Part shown: piece after piece, positions 11,115-23,690 of the stretch
Layout of the letters: each line of letters opens with the position of its first letter
How positions within the stretch are numbered: position 1 is the stretch's first letter
Source: Proteles cristata cristata
Lineage: Eukaryota > Chordata > Mammalia > Carnivora > Hyaenidae
DNA length: 64,000 bases
Assembly (NCBI GenBank): GCA_017311185.1
Contig: JAESUZ010001723.1
Span: 1,488,001-1,552,000, forward strand
Reading direction: 5' to 3'
Position numbers and translations under genes: made by a program
Notes under the pieces: model-generated
Database searches by the model: none
Seen by the model: only the letters and a program-made list of their open reading frames with translations
Told to the model about the DNA's origin: nothing

Positions 11115-11286
11115 TTATCATTTTTAAATAGTGGGACAAGGTCAATGTCACTGAAATTAAGCACTAAATTTTCTTAACTATATACTCTCCCTTCTTCACT
11201 AATTCATCTTTCAAATTTCTAAGCCCTTTTCAGTTCAATCTGTACTTTGAGCAGTAATATTAAGTAGCTTAGAATACTGAAGCTTA

Positions 11287-11508
11287 GGGGCCCCTGGGTG
11301 GCTTAGTCGGTTAAGCATCTGACTTTCGCTTAGGTCATGATCTCAAGGTTCGTGGGTTCGAGCCCCGCGTCGGGCTCTGTGCTGACTGCCAGCTCAGAGC
11401 CTGGAGCCTATTTCAGAGTCTGTATCTCCCTCTCTCTCTAACCCTCCCTTGCTCACGTTGTCTCTCTCTCCCTCTCCTAGAAATAAATTAAAATATTTTT
11501 TAAAAAAA
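11287..11508 (+). mobile_element. Can-SINE, recent-looking subfamily
   Basis: Carries GGTGGCTTAGTCGG, CTGACTGCCAGCTCAGAG and TCTCCTAGAAATAAA. Flanked by gaatactgaagctta / gaatacttaagttta at 11272 and 11509. Confidence 0.94.
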
Positions 11509-11695
11509 GAATACTTAAGTTTATTTAGGCAAAATTACTATTCCTCAGTGGTGTGTCCATACGTGTGAAAATGCTTCTATAATCAGAGTATTTCTATCAT
11601 CATGACTTGTGTTCACCTGTCCTTTTAGGGCAAATACATTCCAATTACTTAAGAAGAAATACACACTGAGGCTTCTTATCTAACATAAACAGACA

Positions 11696-11895
11696 TTTTT
11701 TTTTGAGAAACAGAGAGTGCATGTATGAACAGGGGAGGGTTGGAGGAGAGGGAGAGAGAGAATCTCAGGCTAGGCTCCATACTGGGTGTGGATCCCATGA
11801 CCACAACATGGAGCTCAATCCCACAACCGTGAGGTCATGACCTGAGCTGAAACCAAGAGTCAGATGCTTAACTAACTGAGCAACCCAGGCACCCC
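11696..11895 (-). mobile_element. Can-SINE, antisense
   Basis: T-rich tail, GA-rich middle, head ending aacccaggcacccc. Flanking duplication aaacagaca at 11687-11695 and 11897-11905. Confidence 0.92.
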
Positions 11896-11928
11896 AAAAC
11901 AGACAGTCTTATAAAGAATCACCAAATA

Positions 11929-12130
11929 GGGACACCTGGGTGGCTCAGTCATGGCTTCTCACTGGGTGGAGTTTCACTTTGGCTCAGGTCATTATCTCAC
12001 AGTTCGTGAATTTAAGCCCTGATCTGTGCTGACAGCTCAGAGCCTGCTTCGGATTCTGTGTCTCCCTCTCTCTCTGACCCTCCCCCACTTGTACTCTGTC
12101 TCTCCCTCAAAAATAAACATTGAAAAAAAC
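11929..12130 (+). mobile_element. Can-SINE, sense
   Basis: Starts gggacacctgggtggctcag, ends aataaacattgaaaaaaac. Flanking duplication agaatcac(c)aaata at 11915-11928 and 12131-12144. Confidence 0.92.
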
Positions 12131-12240
12131 AGAATCACAAAATAAATATGATTATACTTTGAGAAACAAAGTCTTCATAATAAAATTTTAAACAGAAATT
12201 AATGAAATAAAAGCAAATGTACAACAAATAAAACGTGTCA

Positions 12241-12342
12241 TATCAGAATCCCATATTTATTGCAGCATTATTTACAACAGCCAAGATATGGAAGCAACCC
12301 AGCTGTCCATCTATAGATGAACAAACAGATAAAGAAGATGTA

Positions 12343-12385
<43 letters not shown>

Positions 12386-12851
12386 GGAATATTACTAAAC
12401 CATAAAAAATGAAATCTTGCTATTTGCAACAACATGGATAGAGAAGATGTGGGAAATATTACTCAGCCATCAAAAACAATGAAATCTTGCCATCTGCAAT
12501 GATGTGGGTGCATGTGTATTATGCCATAAGGTGTATTATGCCAAGCAAAACAAGTCAGTCAGAGAAAGACAAATACTATATGACTTCAGTCATTTGTGGA
12601 ATTTAGGAAACAAAACTGATGAATATATGAGGGGCAGAAAGAAAGAGAGGGAGGGAAGCAAACTATAAGAGACTCTTCATGTTTCTTATATGATAGAGAT
12701 AGAGAACAAACTAAGGGTTGATGTACGGAGATGGGTAGGGAATGGGCTAAATGGATGATAGCTATTAAGGAGGGTACTTGTTATGGTGAACACTGGGTAT
12801 TATATGTAAGTGATGAATCATTAAATTCTACTCCTGAATTTAAAAAAAAGA
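12241..12851 (+). mobile_element. L1 3' end (old carnivore type), sense
   Basis: ORF2 tail and 3'UTR (gcagcattatttacaacagc; gaacactgggtattatatg). Contains an expanded (CA)n at 12344-12383 and an internal partial duplication of the attactaaaccataaaaaatgaa / attactcagccatcaaaaa region (12391 and 12459). Confidence 0.85.
12344..12383 (+). repeat. (CA)n microsatellite
   Basis: About 20 uninterrupted CA units inside the L1 3' end. Confidence 0.95.
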
Positions 12852-12889
12852 GCAAAGTTTTGCTCACAAAAAATACAAACAAAAGAAAG

Positions 12890-14118
12890 TTCTTTAAATG
12901 GCTAGTATCAAAAAGACAAAAAGTAACAAGTGTTGGTGAGGATGTGGATAAAAGGTAACTCTCATGATGGGAATGTAAAACAGTATGGAGAATGTAGAAA
13001 ACAGCATGCAGGACCCTCAAAAAATTAAAAACAGAAATGCCATATGACCCAGTATTTCCACTACTAGGTATTTACCCAAAGAAAGTGAGAACACTAATTC
13101 AAAAAGATATATGCAGCCCTACGTTTATTGTAGCATTATTTACAATATCCAAGATATGGAAGCAACTTAAGTGTCCATCAGTAGATGAATGGATAAAAAA
13201 GATGTGGTATACATATATATGTATATACACAATGGAATATTACTCATAAAAAAAGAATGAAATCTTGCTATTCACAAAAATATGGATGGATCTAGAGGGT
13301 ATTATGCTAAGTGAGATAAGTAGAAAGAAAAATAAAAATACCATACTATTTCACTTACGTGTGGAATCTAAAACCAAAACACACCAAAAAATTCAGAAAA
13401 AGATCCATTAATACACAGAACTAACTGGTAGTTGCCAGAAGGGCAGTATTTGAAAAAAATGGGCAAAGGTGTGAAGAAGCGTGGAAGGTACAGGCTTCCA
13501 ATTATGGAATGACCTTTAAAAAATGTAGGGATGTATTGCTGGTAGGAATATAAAATGGTGTAGCTGCTGTAGAAAATTGTTTGGCAGTTCCTCAAAAAGT
13601 TAAACATATAATTATCATATGATCCAGAATTTCCACTCCTATGTATACACCCCCAAGAAAACTTAAAAACGCTCACACAAAAAGTTAGACACAAAGGTTT
13701 GTAACACAAATGTAATAGCCAAAAAGTAGAAACAATCCATATATCCGATAAAGGGATAAACAAAATGCAGTATATCCATTCAACAGAATGGTATCATCCA
13801 TAAAAAGAATGAATTCCTGATACATGCTGCTACCATGACGAACTTTGAAAACTTATGCTAAGTTAAAGAAGCCAGACACAAAAGGCCACATACTATATGA
13901 TTCCACTCATATGAAATGTCCAGAATAGGCAAATCCATAAATACAGAAAGCAAATTAATAAATGCCATATCCTTGGAGGGTAGAGCAGAATGTGGAGTGA
14001 CTGTCACTGGATATAGGGATTCTTTACAGAAGTGAACATTTTCTGGAATCATATAGTGATCGTGGTTACACAATTTTTAAATACATTAAAACCACTGAAT
14101 TATATACCCTTTTTTAAG
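12890..14118 (+). mobile_element. Two tandem L1 3' ends, sense
   Basis: 12890-13506 is an ORF2 end plus 3'UTR (frame 13037-13249 MPYDPVFPLLGIYPK). 13507-14118 starts again at the same ORF2 region (gtaggaatataaaatggtg) and ends in a poorer, older 3'UTR. Two insertions, the second more decayed. Confidence 0.75.
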
Positions 14119-15179
14119 GCAAAGAAATACAAGTGGCTTTCCTTTACTCTTAATAAATTAATAGATGTTACTGATACTGCTCAGTTATATTTAAGAAGTC
14201 AATTCCAAGTCTGAAGTGACTGAACAAATTGAGACACTAACTCAGTACCATATAAAGTGGAAGCTACTAAGAAGTGTTATAATTGATGGTAGCAGAAATA
14301 CACATGGGCAGAAAATAACTTAATTGGATCAATTTCTAAAGCTTATGAAAATGTAAGGTGTTTAAAACCTGTAATTACTCATTGTATAATCATCAGCAAG
14401 TACTCTAGAAATTTTATGACTCTGGTGTGTTAGTCTGCCATTAGTCAACAATGAACTTCATTTGATCTCATGGGCTTGATCACCTTCAATTCTGTGAACT
14501 TTTATGAGAAACAGAAGGGAAGTACCCTGACTTGCTCAAGTGTCCAGCAGCAAGATGGCTTAGTAATGGTCAAGTTATACTGCAGTTTTATTGTACTTCA
14601 AGCTGTGACTGAAATTTTTTTTTTCTGAATGAGAACTTCCCTCATGCACTATTATCAAATAATAAATGGCTTTGGAAATTAATTTTTGCTTCAGTCTTGA
14701 TAATGTTTCTTAACGAATCCAACTTAAAATCATACTTCTTTGTGAAACTTATACCTATATTAGAGATATTTTGATGTCAACTTGAATCACAACTAATGTT
14801 AAGCTGCTTTATAAACTCCTCATACCTTCAAACGTCAAAAAAAGAAACACTATCTCCATTCTAACCCAAATTTGGATCACACACAGTTTTGTGCTCAAAA
14901 CAGAGTTCTGCAGAGTTTTTTTTAAACTTCAATGCAACTGCAAAGGAAATTTTCATATTTCAAAATCCATATATTGGTGCAACTAAGGAACTTCCACCTA
15001 ACCATCCATTGGAAGTACTTTAACCTCAGATGTAATAACAGGCTAAATGGCACATAACAAGAGAAGATCCTAATAAATTCCATATATGCCTTCCAAATAA
15101 TGAATATTCTCAAATTAAATATGTGCCTACAGACTGACATCGGTATTTGGCAGTATCTACCCATCTTAAAAAGTAATTA
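14119..15179. other. Low-copy intronic sequence
   Basis: About 1 kb with no recognised repeat, exon or RNA gene. Candidate region for conserved non-coding sequence. Confidence 0.6.
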
Positions 15180-15197
15180 TAAAGATGAAAACCACAA

Positions 15198-15377
15198 GGG
15201 CGTCTGGGTGGCTCAGTCAGTTAAATATCCAATTCCTCATTTCAGCTCAGGTCATAATCTCACTGTTTGTGGTTCAAGCCCTGCCTCTGTGACAGCACAG
15301 AGACCACTTGAGATTCTCTCTCTCCCTCTTCTATGCCCATCCCCACTCATGCTCTCTCTCTCAAAATAAAATTTTTA
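15198..15377 (+). mobile_element. Can-SINE, sense
   Basis: Starts gggcgtctgggtggctcag; flanking duplication aaagatgaaaa(c/a)ca at 15181 and 15379. Confidence 0.92.
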
Positions 15378-15485
15378 AAAGATGAAAAACATAAACTCTC
15401 ATTACAGATCAGCATTGACAGATGAAGATTTGCAAATGATTTTGATTTTGATCATAAGGAATATTAATGTCAAAAGACAATTTAA

Positions 15486-15547
15486 GGGGTGCTTAGGTGG
15501 TTCATTCAGTTAAGTGTCTGATTCAAAAAATAAACATAAAAAAATTT
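15486..15547 (+). mobile_element. Can-SINE with large internal deletion
   Basis: Head ggggtgcttaggtggttcattcag joins directly to tail aaaataaacataaaaaaat; about 130-150 nt of the body is missing. Confidence 0.8.
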
Positions 15548-16179
15548 TTAATAGTTTTAATACAGACTGTATACCACATACTCACTTTAGTACTGCTTAA
15601 GAAACCTACAAAAATAGTAGTCTCTGACATATTTTATAATTTTATTCTTATTTCTAGGTCAAAAAAATATATAAAATAGTTTGTATTTGAAGCGTTATTG
15701 CACTGCTATTTAGTTCATCTTAGAAAAATTATTAAATTATATGAGAAACAATCCCAACAACCATCATTTCTATATAATCCATACCAATGAAAAGAAAAAG
15801 AAAAAAATGTGCTTCAAACAAAATAATTTGTTTGGCTTGGTAATACATGATTTCTTAGAGCAGATTTGCCCTCTTAATAACTTTTGTTTAGGCCCAAATG
15901 AAGTTAATTTGCATTCCCTGAGCTGGACTGGGGAGCAACACACCCTGGGAGAACATGGATAGCAAAGAAAATGTGACTTAAGGAACATGAAAAGTGGCCA
16001 TGGATAATGCCAAAGTTAACCTACACTTCTTTCACAACTGGTAATTAGCTACTACTTTAGCACTACCTTGTGCAAAGCCAGTGAAGCACTGCAATTCAAA
16101 TAAAAGGAGACTATATATTCCTTAAAGGCTGGTAGGACACTGGGCAAAGGCCAGTGTTACAATAAATTGAAGACAGAGA
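15548..16179. other. Low-copy intronic sequence
   Basis: No recognised repeat or exon. The stretch before 16179 adjoins the 5' truncation point of an L1. Confidence 0.55.
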
Positions 16180-19100
16180 TGGACAATAATAATAAAGGAA
16201 CTGAGATCATGCCATGCACATTTTCAGATCACAATGCTATGAAACTTGAAATCAACCACAGGTAAAAGTGTGGAAAACTTACAACAACATGGAGGTTAAA
16301 GAACACCCTACTTAAGAACGAATGGGCCAATCAGACAATTAGAGAAGAAATTAAAAAATATATGGAAACAAATGAATATGAAAATACAACAATCCAAACT
16401 CTACGGGATGGGGCAAAGGCAGTCCTAAGAGGAAAGTACACTACACTCCAGGCCTACTTTAAGAAATTAGAAAAAGCGCAAGTACAAAATCTAACAGCAC
16501 ACCTAAAAGAACCAGAAGAGGAGCAACAAGAGCCCCCCAAACCCAGTAGGAGAAAAGAAGAATAAAAATCAGGGCAGAAATAAAGAATATAGAATCCAAA
16601 AAACAGTTGAACAGGTCAATGAAACCAAGAGCTGGTTTTTTGAAAAAATAAATAAAATTGACAAACCTCTAGCCAGGCTTCTCAAAAAGAAGAGAGAGAG
16701 CACCCAAATAGACAAAATCATGAATGAAAATGGACTTATTACAACCAATCCCTCAGAAATACAAGCAATTATCAGGGAATACTATGAAAAATTATATGCC
16801 GACCAACTGGACAACTTAGAAGAAATGGACAAATTCCTAAACACATACTCACTACCAAAATTCTCATGGGAAGAGATAGAAAATCTGAACAGATCCACAA
16901 CAAGTGAAGAAATAGAATCAGTTATCAAAAATCTCCCAACAAATAAGAGCCCTGGACCTGATGGCTTCCCTGGGGAGTTCTACCAGACATTTAAATCAGA
17001 ATTAATACCCATTCTTCTCAAGCTATTCCAAAAAATAGAAATTGAAGGAAAACTTCTGGACTCATTCTACGAAGCCAGCATCACTTTGATTCCTAAGCCA
17101 GGCAGAGACCCAGCAAAAAAAGAGAACTACAGGCAAATATTCTTGATAAATACAGATGCAAAAATCCTCAACAAGATACTTGCAAATCGAATGCAACAGC
17201 ACATAAAAAGAATTATCCACCAAGAAAAAGTGGGATTCATTCTTGGGTTACAGGGCTGGTTCAACATTCGCAAATCAATCAATGTGATACATCACATCAA
17301 CGAAAGAAAAGATAAAACCATATGATCCTGTTGACAGATGCAGAAAAAGCATTTGACAAAATACAGCATCCCTTCTTAATAAAGACTCTCGAGAAAGTTG
17401 GGATAGAAGGAACCTACTTAAACATCATCAAAGCCATCTATGACAAGCCTTCAGCTAACATCATCCTCAACGGGGAAAAACTCAGAGCTTTCCCCCTGAG
17501 ATCAGGAACACAACAGGATACCCACTCTCACCACTGCTGTTTAACATAGTGCTGGAAGTCCTAGCATCAGCCATCAGACACCAAAAGGAAATCAAAGGCA
17601 TCAGAATCGGCAAAGAGGAAGTCAAACTTTCACTCTTCGCAGATGACATGATACTCTACACAGAAAACCCGACAGACTCCACCAGAAGCCTACTGGAACT
17701 GATCCAAGAATTCAACAAAGTTGCAGGGTACAAAATCAATGTACAGAAATCAGTCGCATTTTTATACACCAACAATGAAGCAACAGAAAGAGAAATCAAG
17801 AAACTGATCCCATTCACAATTGCACAAAAAAACCATAAAATACCTCGGAATAAACCTAACCAAGGATACAAAAGATCTGTATGATGAAAACTACAGAAAA
17901 CTTATGAAGGAAAGTGAAGAAGACACAAAGAAATGGAAAAACATTCCATGCTCATGGATAGGAAGAATAAATATAGTTAAGATGTCATTACTACCCGAAG
18001 CAATGTACACATTCAATGCAATTCCAATCAAAATTGCACCAGCATACTTCTCAAAGCTAGAACAAACTATCCTAAAATTTGTATGGAACCACAAAAGACC
18101 CCAAACAGCCAAAGTCATATTAAAGAAGAAGGCCAAAATGAGAAGCATCACCATCCCAGACTTTAGCCTCTACTACAAAGCTGTCATCATCAAGACAGTA
18201 TGGTATTAGCACAAAAACAGACACATAGACCAATGGAATAGAACTGAGAACTCAGAGCTGGACACAAAGGTATACAGCCAACTAATCTTTGACAAAGCAG
18301 GAAAGAGCATCCAGTGGAAAAAAGACAGCCTCTTTAACAAAAGGTGTTGGGAGAACTGGACAGCAGCATGCAGAAGAATGAAACTAGATCATTTTCTCAC
18401 ACTATACACAAAAATAAACTCAAAGTGGATAAAGGACCTGAATGTGAGACAGGAAACCATCAAAACCGTAGAGAAGAAAGCAGGAAACAACCTCCTTGAC
18501 CTCAACTGCAGCAATTTCTTACTTGGCACCTCCCCAAAGGCAAGGGAATCAAGAGCAAAAATGAACTACTGGGACCTCATCAAGATAAAAAGCTTCTGTA
18601 CAGCAAAGGAAACAATCAATAAAACTACTAGGCAACTGATGGAATGGGAAAAGATAGTTGCAAATGACATATCAAATAAAGGGCTAGTTTCCAAAATCAA
18701 TAAGGAACTCACCAAACTCCACAACTGAAAAACTAATAATCCAGTGAAGAAATGGGCAGAAGACATGAACAGACACTTCTCCACAGAGGACATTCAGATG
18801 GCCAACAGACACATGAAACAATGCTCAGCGTCCCTCATCATCAGGGAAATATAAATCAAAACCACACTGAGATACCACCTCACACTTGTCAGAGTGGCTA
18901 AAAGGAACAAATCAGGAGACTCTAGATGCTAGAAAGGATGTGGAGAAATAGGCACCCTCCTACACTGTTGGTGGGAATGTAAACTGGTGCAGCCCCTCTG
19001 GATAACAGTGTGGAGTTTCCTCAAAAAGTGAACAACAGAACTCCACTATGACCCAGCATTAGCGCTGCTAGGAATTTACCCAAGTGATATAGGAGTGCTG

Positions 19101-19572
19101 ATGCATAGGGGCACATGTACCCGCATGTTCATAGCAGCACTTTCAATAATAGCGAAAACATGGAATCAGTCATCAACTGATGAATGGATCAAGAAGATAT
19201 GGTTTATCTATACAATGGAATACTACATGGCAATGAAGAGAGATGAAATCTGTCCATGTGTAGCAACATGAATGGAACTTGAGGGTGTTATGCCAAGCAA
19301 AATACGTCAGGCAGAGAAGGACAGATACCATATGTTTGCACATTAGTTGTATTTGGAGGAACTTAATGGGGGACCATAGGGGAGAAAAAGGGGAAAATAG
19401 CTGGAGAGAGGGAGAGAGGCAAACCATGAGAGACTCTTGAATGCTGAGAACAAATTGAGGGATGATGGGGGTGTGAGAGAGGGGAAGGGGTTGATGGGCA
19501 TGGGGAGGGCACTTGTTGGGATGTGCACTGGGTGTTATATGGAAACCATCTTGACAAAAAACTATTTAAGAA
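16180..19572 (+). mobile_element. 5'-truncated L1, 3.4 kb, sense
   Basis: Starts inside the ORF2 endonuclease region, then linker, reverse transcriptase, C-terminus, G-rich 3'UTR and A-rich tail near 19560. It was not interrupted by other elements. The 5' breakpoint is approximate and no clear target-site duplication was seen. Confidence 0.9.
16362..19300 (+). pseudogene. L1 ORF2p remnant, several frameshifts and stops
   Basis: Successive plus frames: linker (16362-16565), early RT with [15 protein letters not shown] (16720-17325), RT palm (17322-17549), FADDMILY active-site motif at 17636-17659 (frame 17549-17884), thumb and post-RT (17820-18209; 18378-18728). ORF2p normally supplies endonuclease and reverse transcriptase. 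Here the endonuclease is mostly missing and frame changes near 17325, 17549 and 17830 plus stops at 16563, 18207 and 18726 prevent a protein. Confidence 0.9.
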
Positions 19573-20284
19573 AATAAAATTATTTTGACAATGGAAGGAA
19601 AGAAGAGAATAGTTATGAGCTAGTCTCTAAAAACAAATACTATCTGTTAAATGCTACCTCAGTGCATCTGTAATGATTAAGTTTATAGAAAGGCCCCAAG
19701 ATTTTTATCTGATCTCTGTTAGAAAGGAAATATAACAATTTAACTGTAATTTGCTTCTAAAGAGATTTTCCTTCCTTTCTTTTTAGAATAGTTTCTGAGT
19801 GATAAGAAGCACCTACAATGGAATTTTTCAATGAGCCATGCTTAAACCATAGAGGTAGGTCAAACATGATGTGCACTGACTGGACTGAGAAAAAAGGTAT
19901 AAAAACAAGCTTGGAAAGGGATACTGAATATAGATGATTCCTGAATATATCTATCCTTAATGAGCCACTAGGCCTTTAAACCAGATAAACACAGTTACTA
20001 ATAAGAAAACTGTCTGAAACTAGTTAAAAGGCCAGATAGAGAAGAAAACCATAGCTGTTACTTTTCTTTCAACTTCCCTTTGCCCTAAATATAATCTTTC
20101 CTCCCCTATTCCCATTCCCTTTGCCATACAATACTAGAGATGTTCTTCCAACATAAATGACAAAAAGAATGTCATCTACAGCTATGCAAACATTAAATGT
20201 TAAATTGTGCTAGGCTGTGAAAACAGAATAAGATGTTATTTAAATATGTAGAGTAAGGGAAGACTACTTCAAGCTATACCTATT
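19573..20284. other. Low-copy intronic sequence
   Basis: No recognised repeat, exon or RNA gene. Confidence 0.55.
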
Positions 20285-20300
20285 AAAGCTATAGGAAGGA

Positions 20301-20516
20301 GGGGCGCCTGGGTGGCTTAGTCGGTTAAGCGTCCGACTTTCACTTAGGTCATGATCTCGCGGTTCGTGGGTTCGAGCCTCGCATCGGGCTCTGTGCTGAC
20401 TGCCAGCTCAGAGCCTGGAGCCTGTTTCAGTCTGTGACTCCCTCTCTCTCTGACCCTCCCCTGCTCACGCTGTCTCTCTCTCTCTCCTAGAAATAAATAA
20501 AAATATTAAAAAAAAA
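20301..20516 (+). mobile_element. Can-SINE, recent-looking subfamily
   Basis: GGGGCGCCTGGGTGGCTTAG head, CTGACTGCCAGCTCAGAG, TCTCCTAGAAATAAA tail. Perfect 16-bp duplication aaagctataggaagga at 20285-20300 and 20517-20532, so little changed since insertion. Confidence 0.97.
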
Positions 20517-20626
20517 AAAGCTATAGGAAGGAGATGAATGGTGACAGAAGCAGACCAACTAATGAAGGCCTACTCCCATTTCCAGCACTTTCCTAGGCAT
20601 ATCACACATATTATCCCATTTAATCT

Positions 20627-20705
20627 AAAGAGGGAAAGGGAGGGAAGGGGAGGAGGCAGAGGGTGGGAAAGGCAGGGGAGAGGAGGGAGGAAGTAGAGAG
20701 GGAAG
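20627..20705 (+). repeat. Polypurine (GGGAAA/GGGAGG) tract
   Basis: About 79 nt almost purely A and G with many GGG/GGGG runs; could form triplex or G-quadruplex DNA. In low-copy intron, not an L1 3'UTR. Confidence 0.8.
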
Positions 20706-21375
20706 TTAGTTATCAGCAAGAGAAATCAAGATGACAGTCTTCTAAGAGAACTAAAAGACACCATTACTTCTTAGAACAAATGAGAAGGCATTCCAAGAGA
20801 GTTCATCTGTCTCACAGTAGTCACTTCAATATCCCTCAAAATTAATACCCCAAATATTTAATCTACTCAATAATTAAATTTTTATTGTAGAATTTTCTTT
20901 ATACATCATTCAAAAACACTAATGTCCCCTTTTCAAGGCAATACAACAAGTGTACTAGAAGGCAGTTTGGTTAAGCAAGAAAACATTGTAAAAGGGGGTG
21001 AAGGGTTTAAAGGAGGTATTTCATTCAAGTCATACAAAGCCTAAAAGTACCAATCTTATCCCACCATAAAGCACTATCCTCCAGAAACTGTACTTTGTTC
21101 AAAAAAGCTCAAGTCTCTCTTCTCTGAAGAGCACACAAATACTACCAACATCTGGTTCTCTGGAACTCTTTTTTCTACTCTCTTGACTGCCCATGCCCTT
21201 TATTCATTCCTTCCCCAGTTATGACCACACTGCAGGTCTTCTCTCTCTACAGAGAACATTCCACACTCTGGCATCCTACATAATCTCTTGGTTTTCTCTC
21301 ACAGTGGTTACTGACATACACTGTGATAACTCACTAGTTTAATTTTTAGAAGTCAACTTTGTAAGACTGAATCCT
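20706..21375. other. Low-copy intronic sequence
   Basis: No recognised repeat or exon; ends where an old L1 begins. Confidence 0.55.
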
Positions 21376-22014
21376 TTGTCTCTAAGATCAGAAAAAAGAA
21401 AGGATGTCCACTCTCATCACCTTCAAGATTGTACTGAAGATTCTAGCCAAAACAGGCAAGAAAAAGAAATAAAAAGCATCAAAATTGGAATGGAAGAAGT
21501 AAAACTGTATTGCAGATGACAGGATTATCTATTAGCTACTATCCAGATGGCAGAAAATTAAATGGAATACAACAAATAAGTAACTAGAAGTAATAAGTGA
21601 GTTTAGTAGCTACTTATTACAAATCACTATACAAAAATCAATCATAATTCTGTATAATAGCAGAAAAGATTTTGAAAAATAATATCATTTAAAATAACAT
21701 CAAAATATGCAATACAGAGGTGTAAATATAACAAAAATAATGAAAAAAAACCTGTACACAGAAAAATACTCCTGAGAGAAATTAAGAAAACTCAAATAAA
21801 TGGATAGATATGCCCTGTGTATTGGTTGAAAGACTACATACTATTAAAATGGCAATATTCTCCAAGTTGATCTATAGATTCAATGCAATCTCCATCAAAA
21901 TTGCAGTTTTCTGTAGAAACTGACAAACTGATCTTATAAGTTATATAGAAATGAAAGACAGAAAAGCCAAAACGACTTGAAAAAAGAAAAGAGAAGATTA
22001 AGACTACCTGATTT

Positions 22015-22221
22015 GAGGGGCACCTGGGTGGCTCGGTCAGTTAAGGGTCCAACTCTTGATGTTGGTTTAGGTCATGGTCTCGTGGTTCATGAGATCAAGC
22101 CCCAGGGAGGGCTCTGTGCTGAAAGGAGCATGAAGCCTGCTTAGGAATCCCCCTCTCCCTCTCTCTCTGCCCTTCCCCTGCTCACACATGGACATGTGCA
22201 TGTGTGCTCTCTCTCAAAGAA
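22015..22221 (+). mobile_element. Can-SINE, sense
   Basis: Flanked by 16-bp duplication taagactacctgattt at 21999-22014 and 22222-22237. Confidence 0.95.
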
Positions 22222-22427
22222 TAAGACTACCTGATTTCAATAATTATTATAAAGCTACAATAATCAAAACATTATAGTATTAGGGTAAAATAAAGACAGA
22301 CTAACAGATCAGTGGAACAGAGTCCAGAAGTAAACCCACATATATACAGACAGCTGATGTTTTTTTAAAGACACAAAGAAAAGGATACAGTGTGAAAAGG
22401 ATAGCCTATTCAACAAATGGTGCCACC

Positions 22428-23286
22428 CTTCTACACTGTTGGCAGGAATGTAAACTGGTGCAGCCCCTCTGGAAAACAGTATGGAGGTTCCTCAAAAAAT
22501 TAACAATAGAAACCCCCTATGACCCAGCAATAGCACTGCTAGGAATTTACCCAAGGGATATAGGAGTGCTGATGCATAGGGGCACATGGATCCCAATGTT
22601 CATAACAGCACTCTCCACAATAGCTAAAACATGGAAAGAGCCTAAGTGTCCATCAACAGATGAATGGATCAAGAAGATGTGGTTAATCTATACCATGGAA
22701 TACTACATGGCAATGAGAAACAATGAAATCTGTCCATGTGTAGCAACATGGATGGAACTTGAGGGTGTTATGCTGAGTGAAATAAGTCAGACAGACAAAG
22801 ACAGATACCATATGTTTTCACTTATAAGTGGATCATGAGAAATTTAACAGAGGACCATGGGGTTAGGGCGCCTGGGTGGCTCAGTCGGTTGAGAGTCCAA
22901 CTTCGGCTCAGGTTGTGATCTCATGGTCCTGAGTTCGAGCCCCGCCATCAGGCTCTGTGCTGACAGCTTGGAGCCTAGAGCCTACTTCGGATTCTGGGTC
23001 TCCCTCTCTCTCTGCCCCTCCCCCACTCAAGCTCAGTCTCTCAAAAGGAAACATTAAAAAAAATTTTTTTTAAGAAAACAGAGGACCATGGGGGAGGAGA
23101 AGGGGAAAAATAGTTGGGGAAAGGAAGGGAAACAAACCATGAGAGATTCTTGAATACTGAGAACAAACTGAGGGCTGATAGGGGTGGGGGAGAGAAGAAG
23201 GGTAATGAGCATGGAGGAGGGCACTTGCTGGGATGAGCACTGGGTGTTATATGGAAACCAACTTGACAATAAACTATGAAAAAAAA
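22428..23286 (+). mobile_element. Young 5'-truncated L1 3' end, sense
   Basis: ORF2 C-terminus ([17 protein letters not shown] frame at 22392-22838), 3'UTR, aataaactatg and tail. Flanked by aaatggtgcca at 22417-22427 and 23287-23297, showing insertion into the old L1. Interrupted by a SINE at 22863-23076. Confidence 0.92.
22863..23076 (+). mobile_element. Can-SINE in L1 3'UTR, sense
   Basis: Perfect 17-bp duplication aacagaggaccatgggg at 22846-22862 and 23077-23093. Confidence 0.96.
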
Positions 23287-23690
23287 ATGGTGCCAGAACA
23301 ACTGGATAGCTATACAAAAAAAAAAAAAAAAAAGAGCTTGGGTCCATACCTTGTAACCCATTAAAAAACAAGGTGAAATGGATAATAAACCTAAATATAA
23401 ACCTAAATCTATGAAGCTTCCAGAAACAACATCAGAGAAAATCATTGTGACCTCAGGATAGGCAAAGATTTCTTTAATAAAAAGCTGAAAGCACAACCCA
23501 TAAAAGGACAAGTCGATAAAATGGACATCATCAAAATGTAAAACTTTTGCTCCTTGAGAGATAGTGTTCAGAGAATGAAAAGACAAGACTCAGACTAGAA
23601 GAAAACCTTTACAAATCATATATCTGATAAAGGACTTGTGCCCCAAATATATTTTTAAAAACTCTTAAAATCCAACAATAAGAGTAATGT

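Larger units (their letters stand above)
21376..23690 (+). mobile_element. Old L1 ORF2 segment, sense, with nested L1 and SINEs
   Basis: Diverged ORF2 from the RT end onward (tactgaagattctagccaa; attgcagatgacaggattat is a decayed FADD region). It resumes after each nested insertion: SINE 22015-22221, young L1 22428-23286 and SINE inside that. The last segment ends around 23690. Confidence 0.78.

Noticed and set aside
11340..11380. tRNA-like A and B boxes (GGTTCGTGGGTTCGAGCCCC) as a real tRNA gene.
   Set aside because: They are the tRNA-derived head of Can-SINEs, followed by the CT tract and A tail; no complete cloverleaf. The same applies to every other SINE copy.
12344..12383. Regular CA array as a CRISPR-like or satellite structure.
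   Set aside because: A dinucleotide microsatellite in an L1 3' end; no spacer-repeat structure. The window is a mammalian genome.
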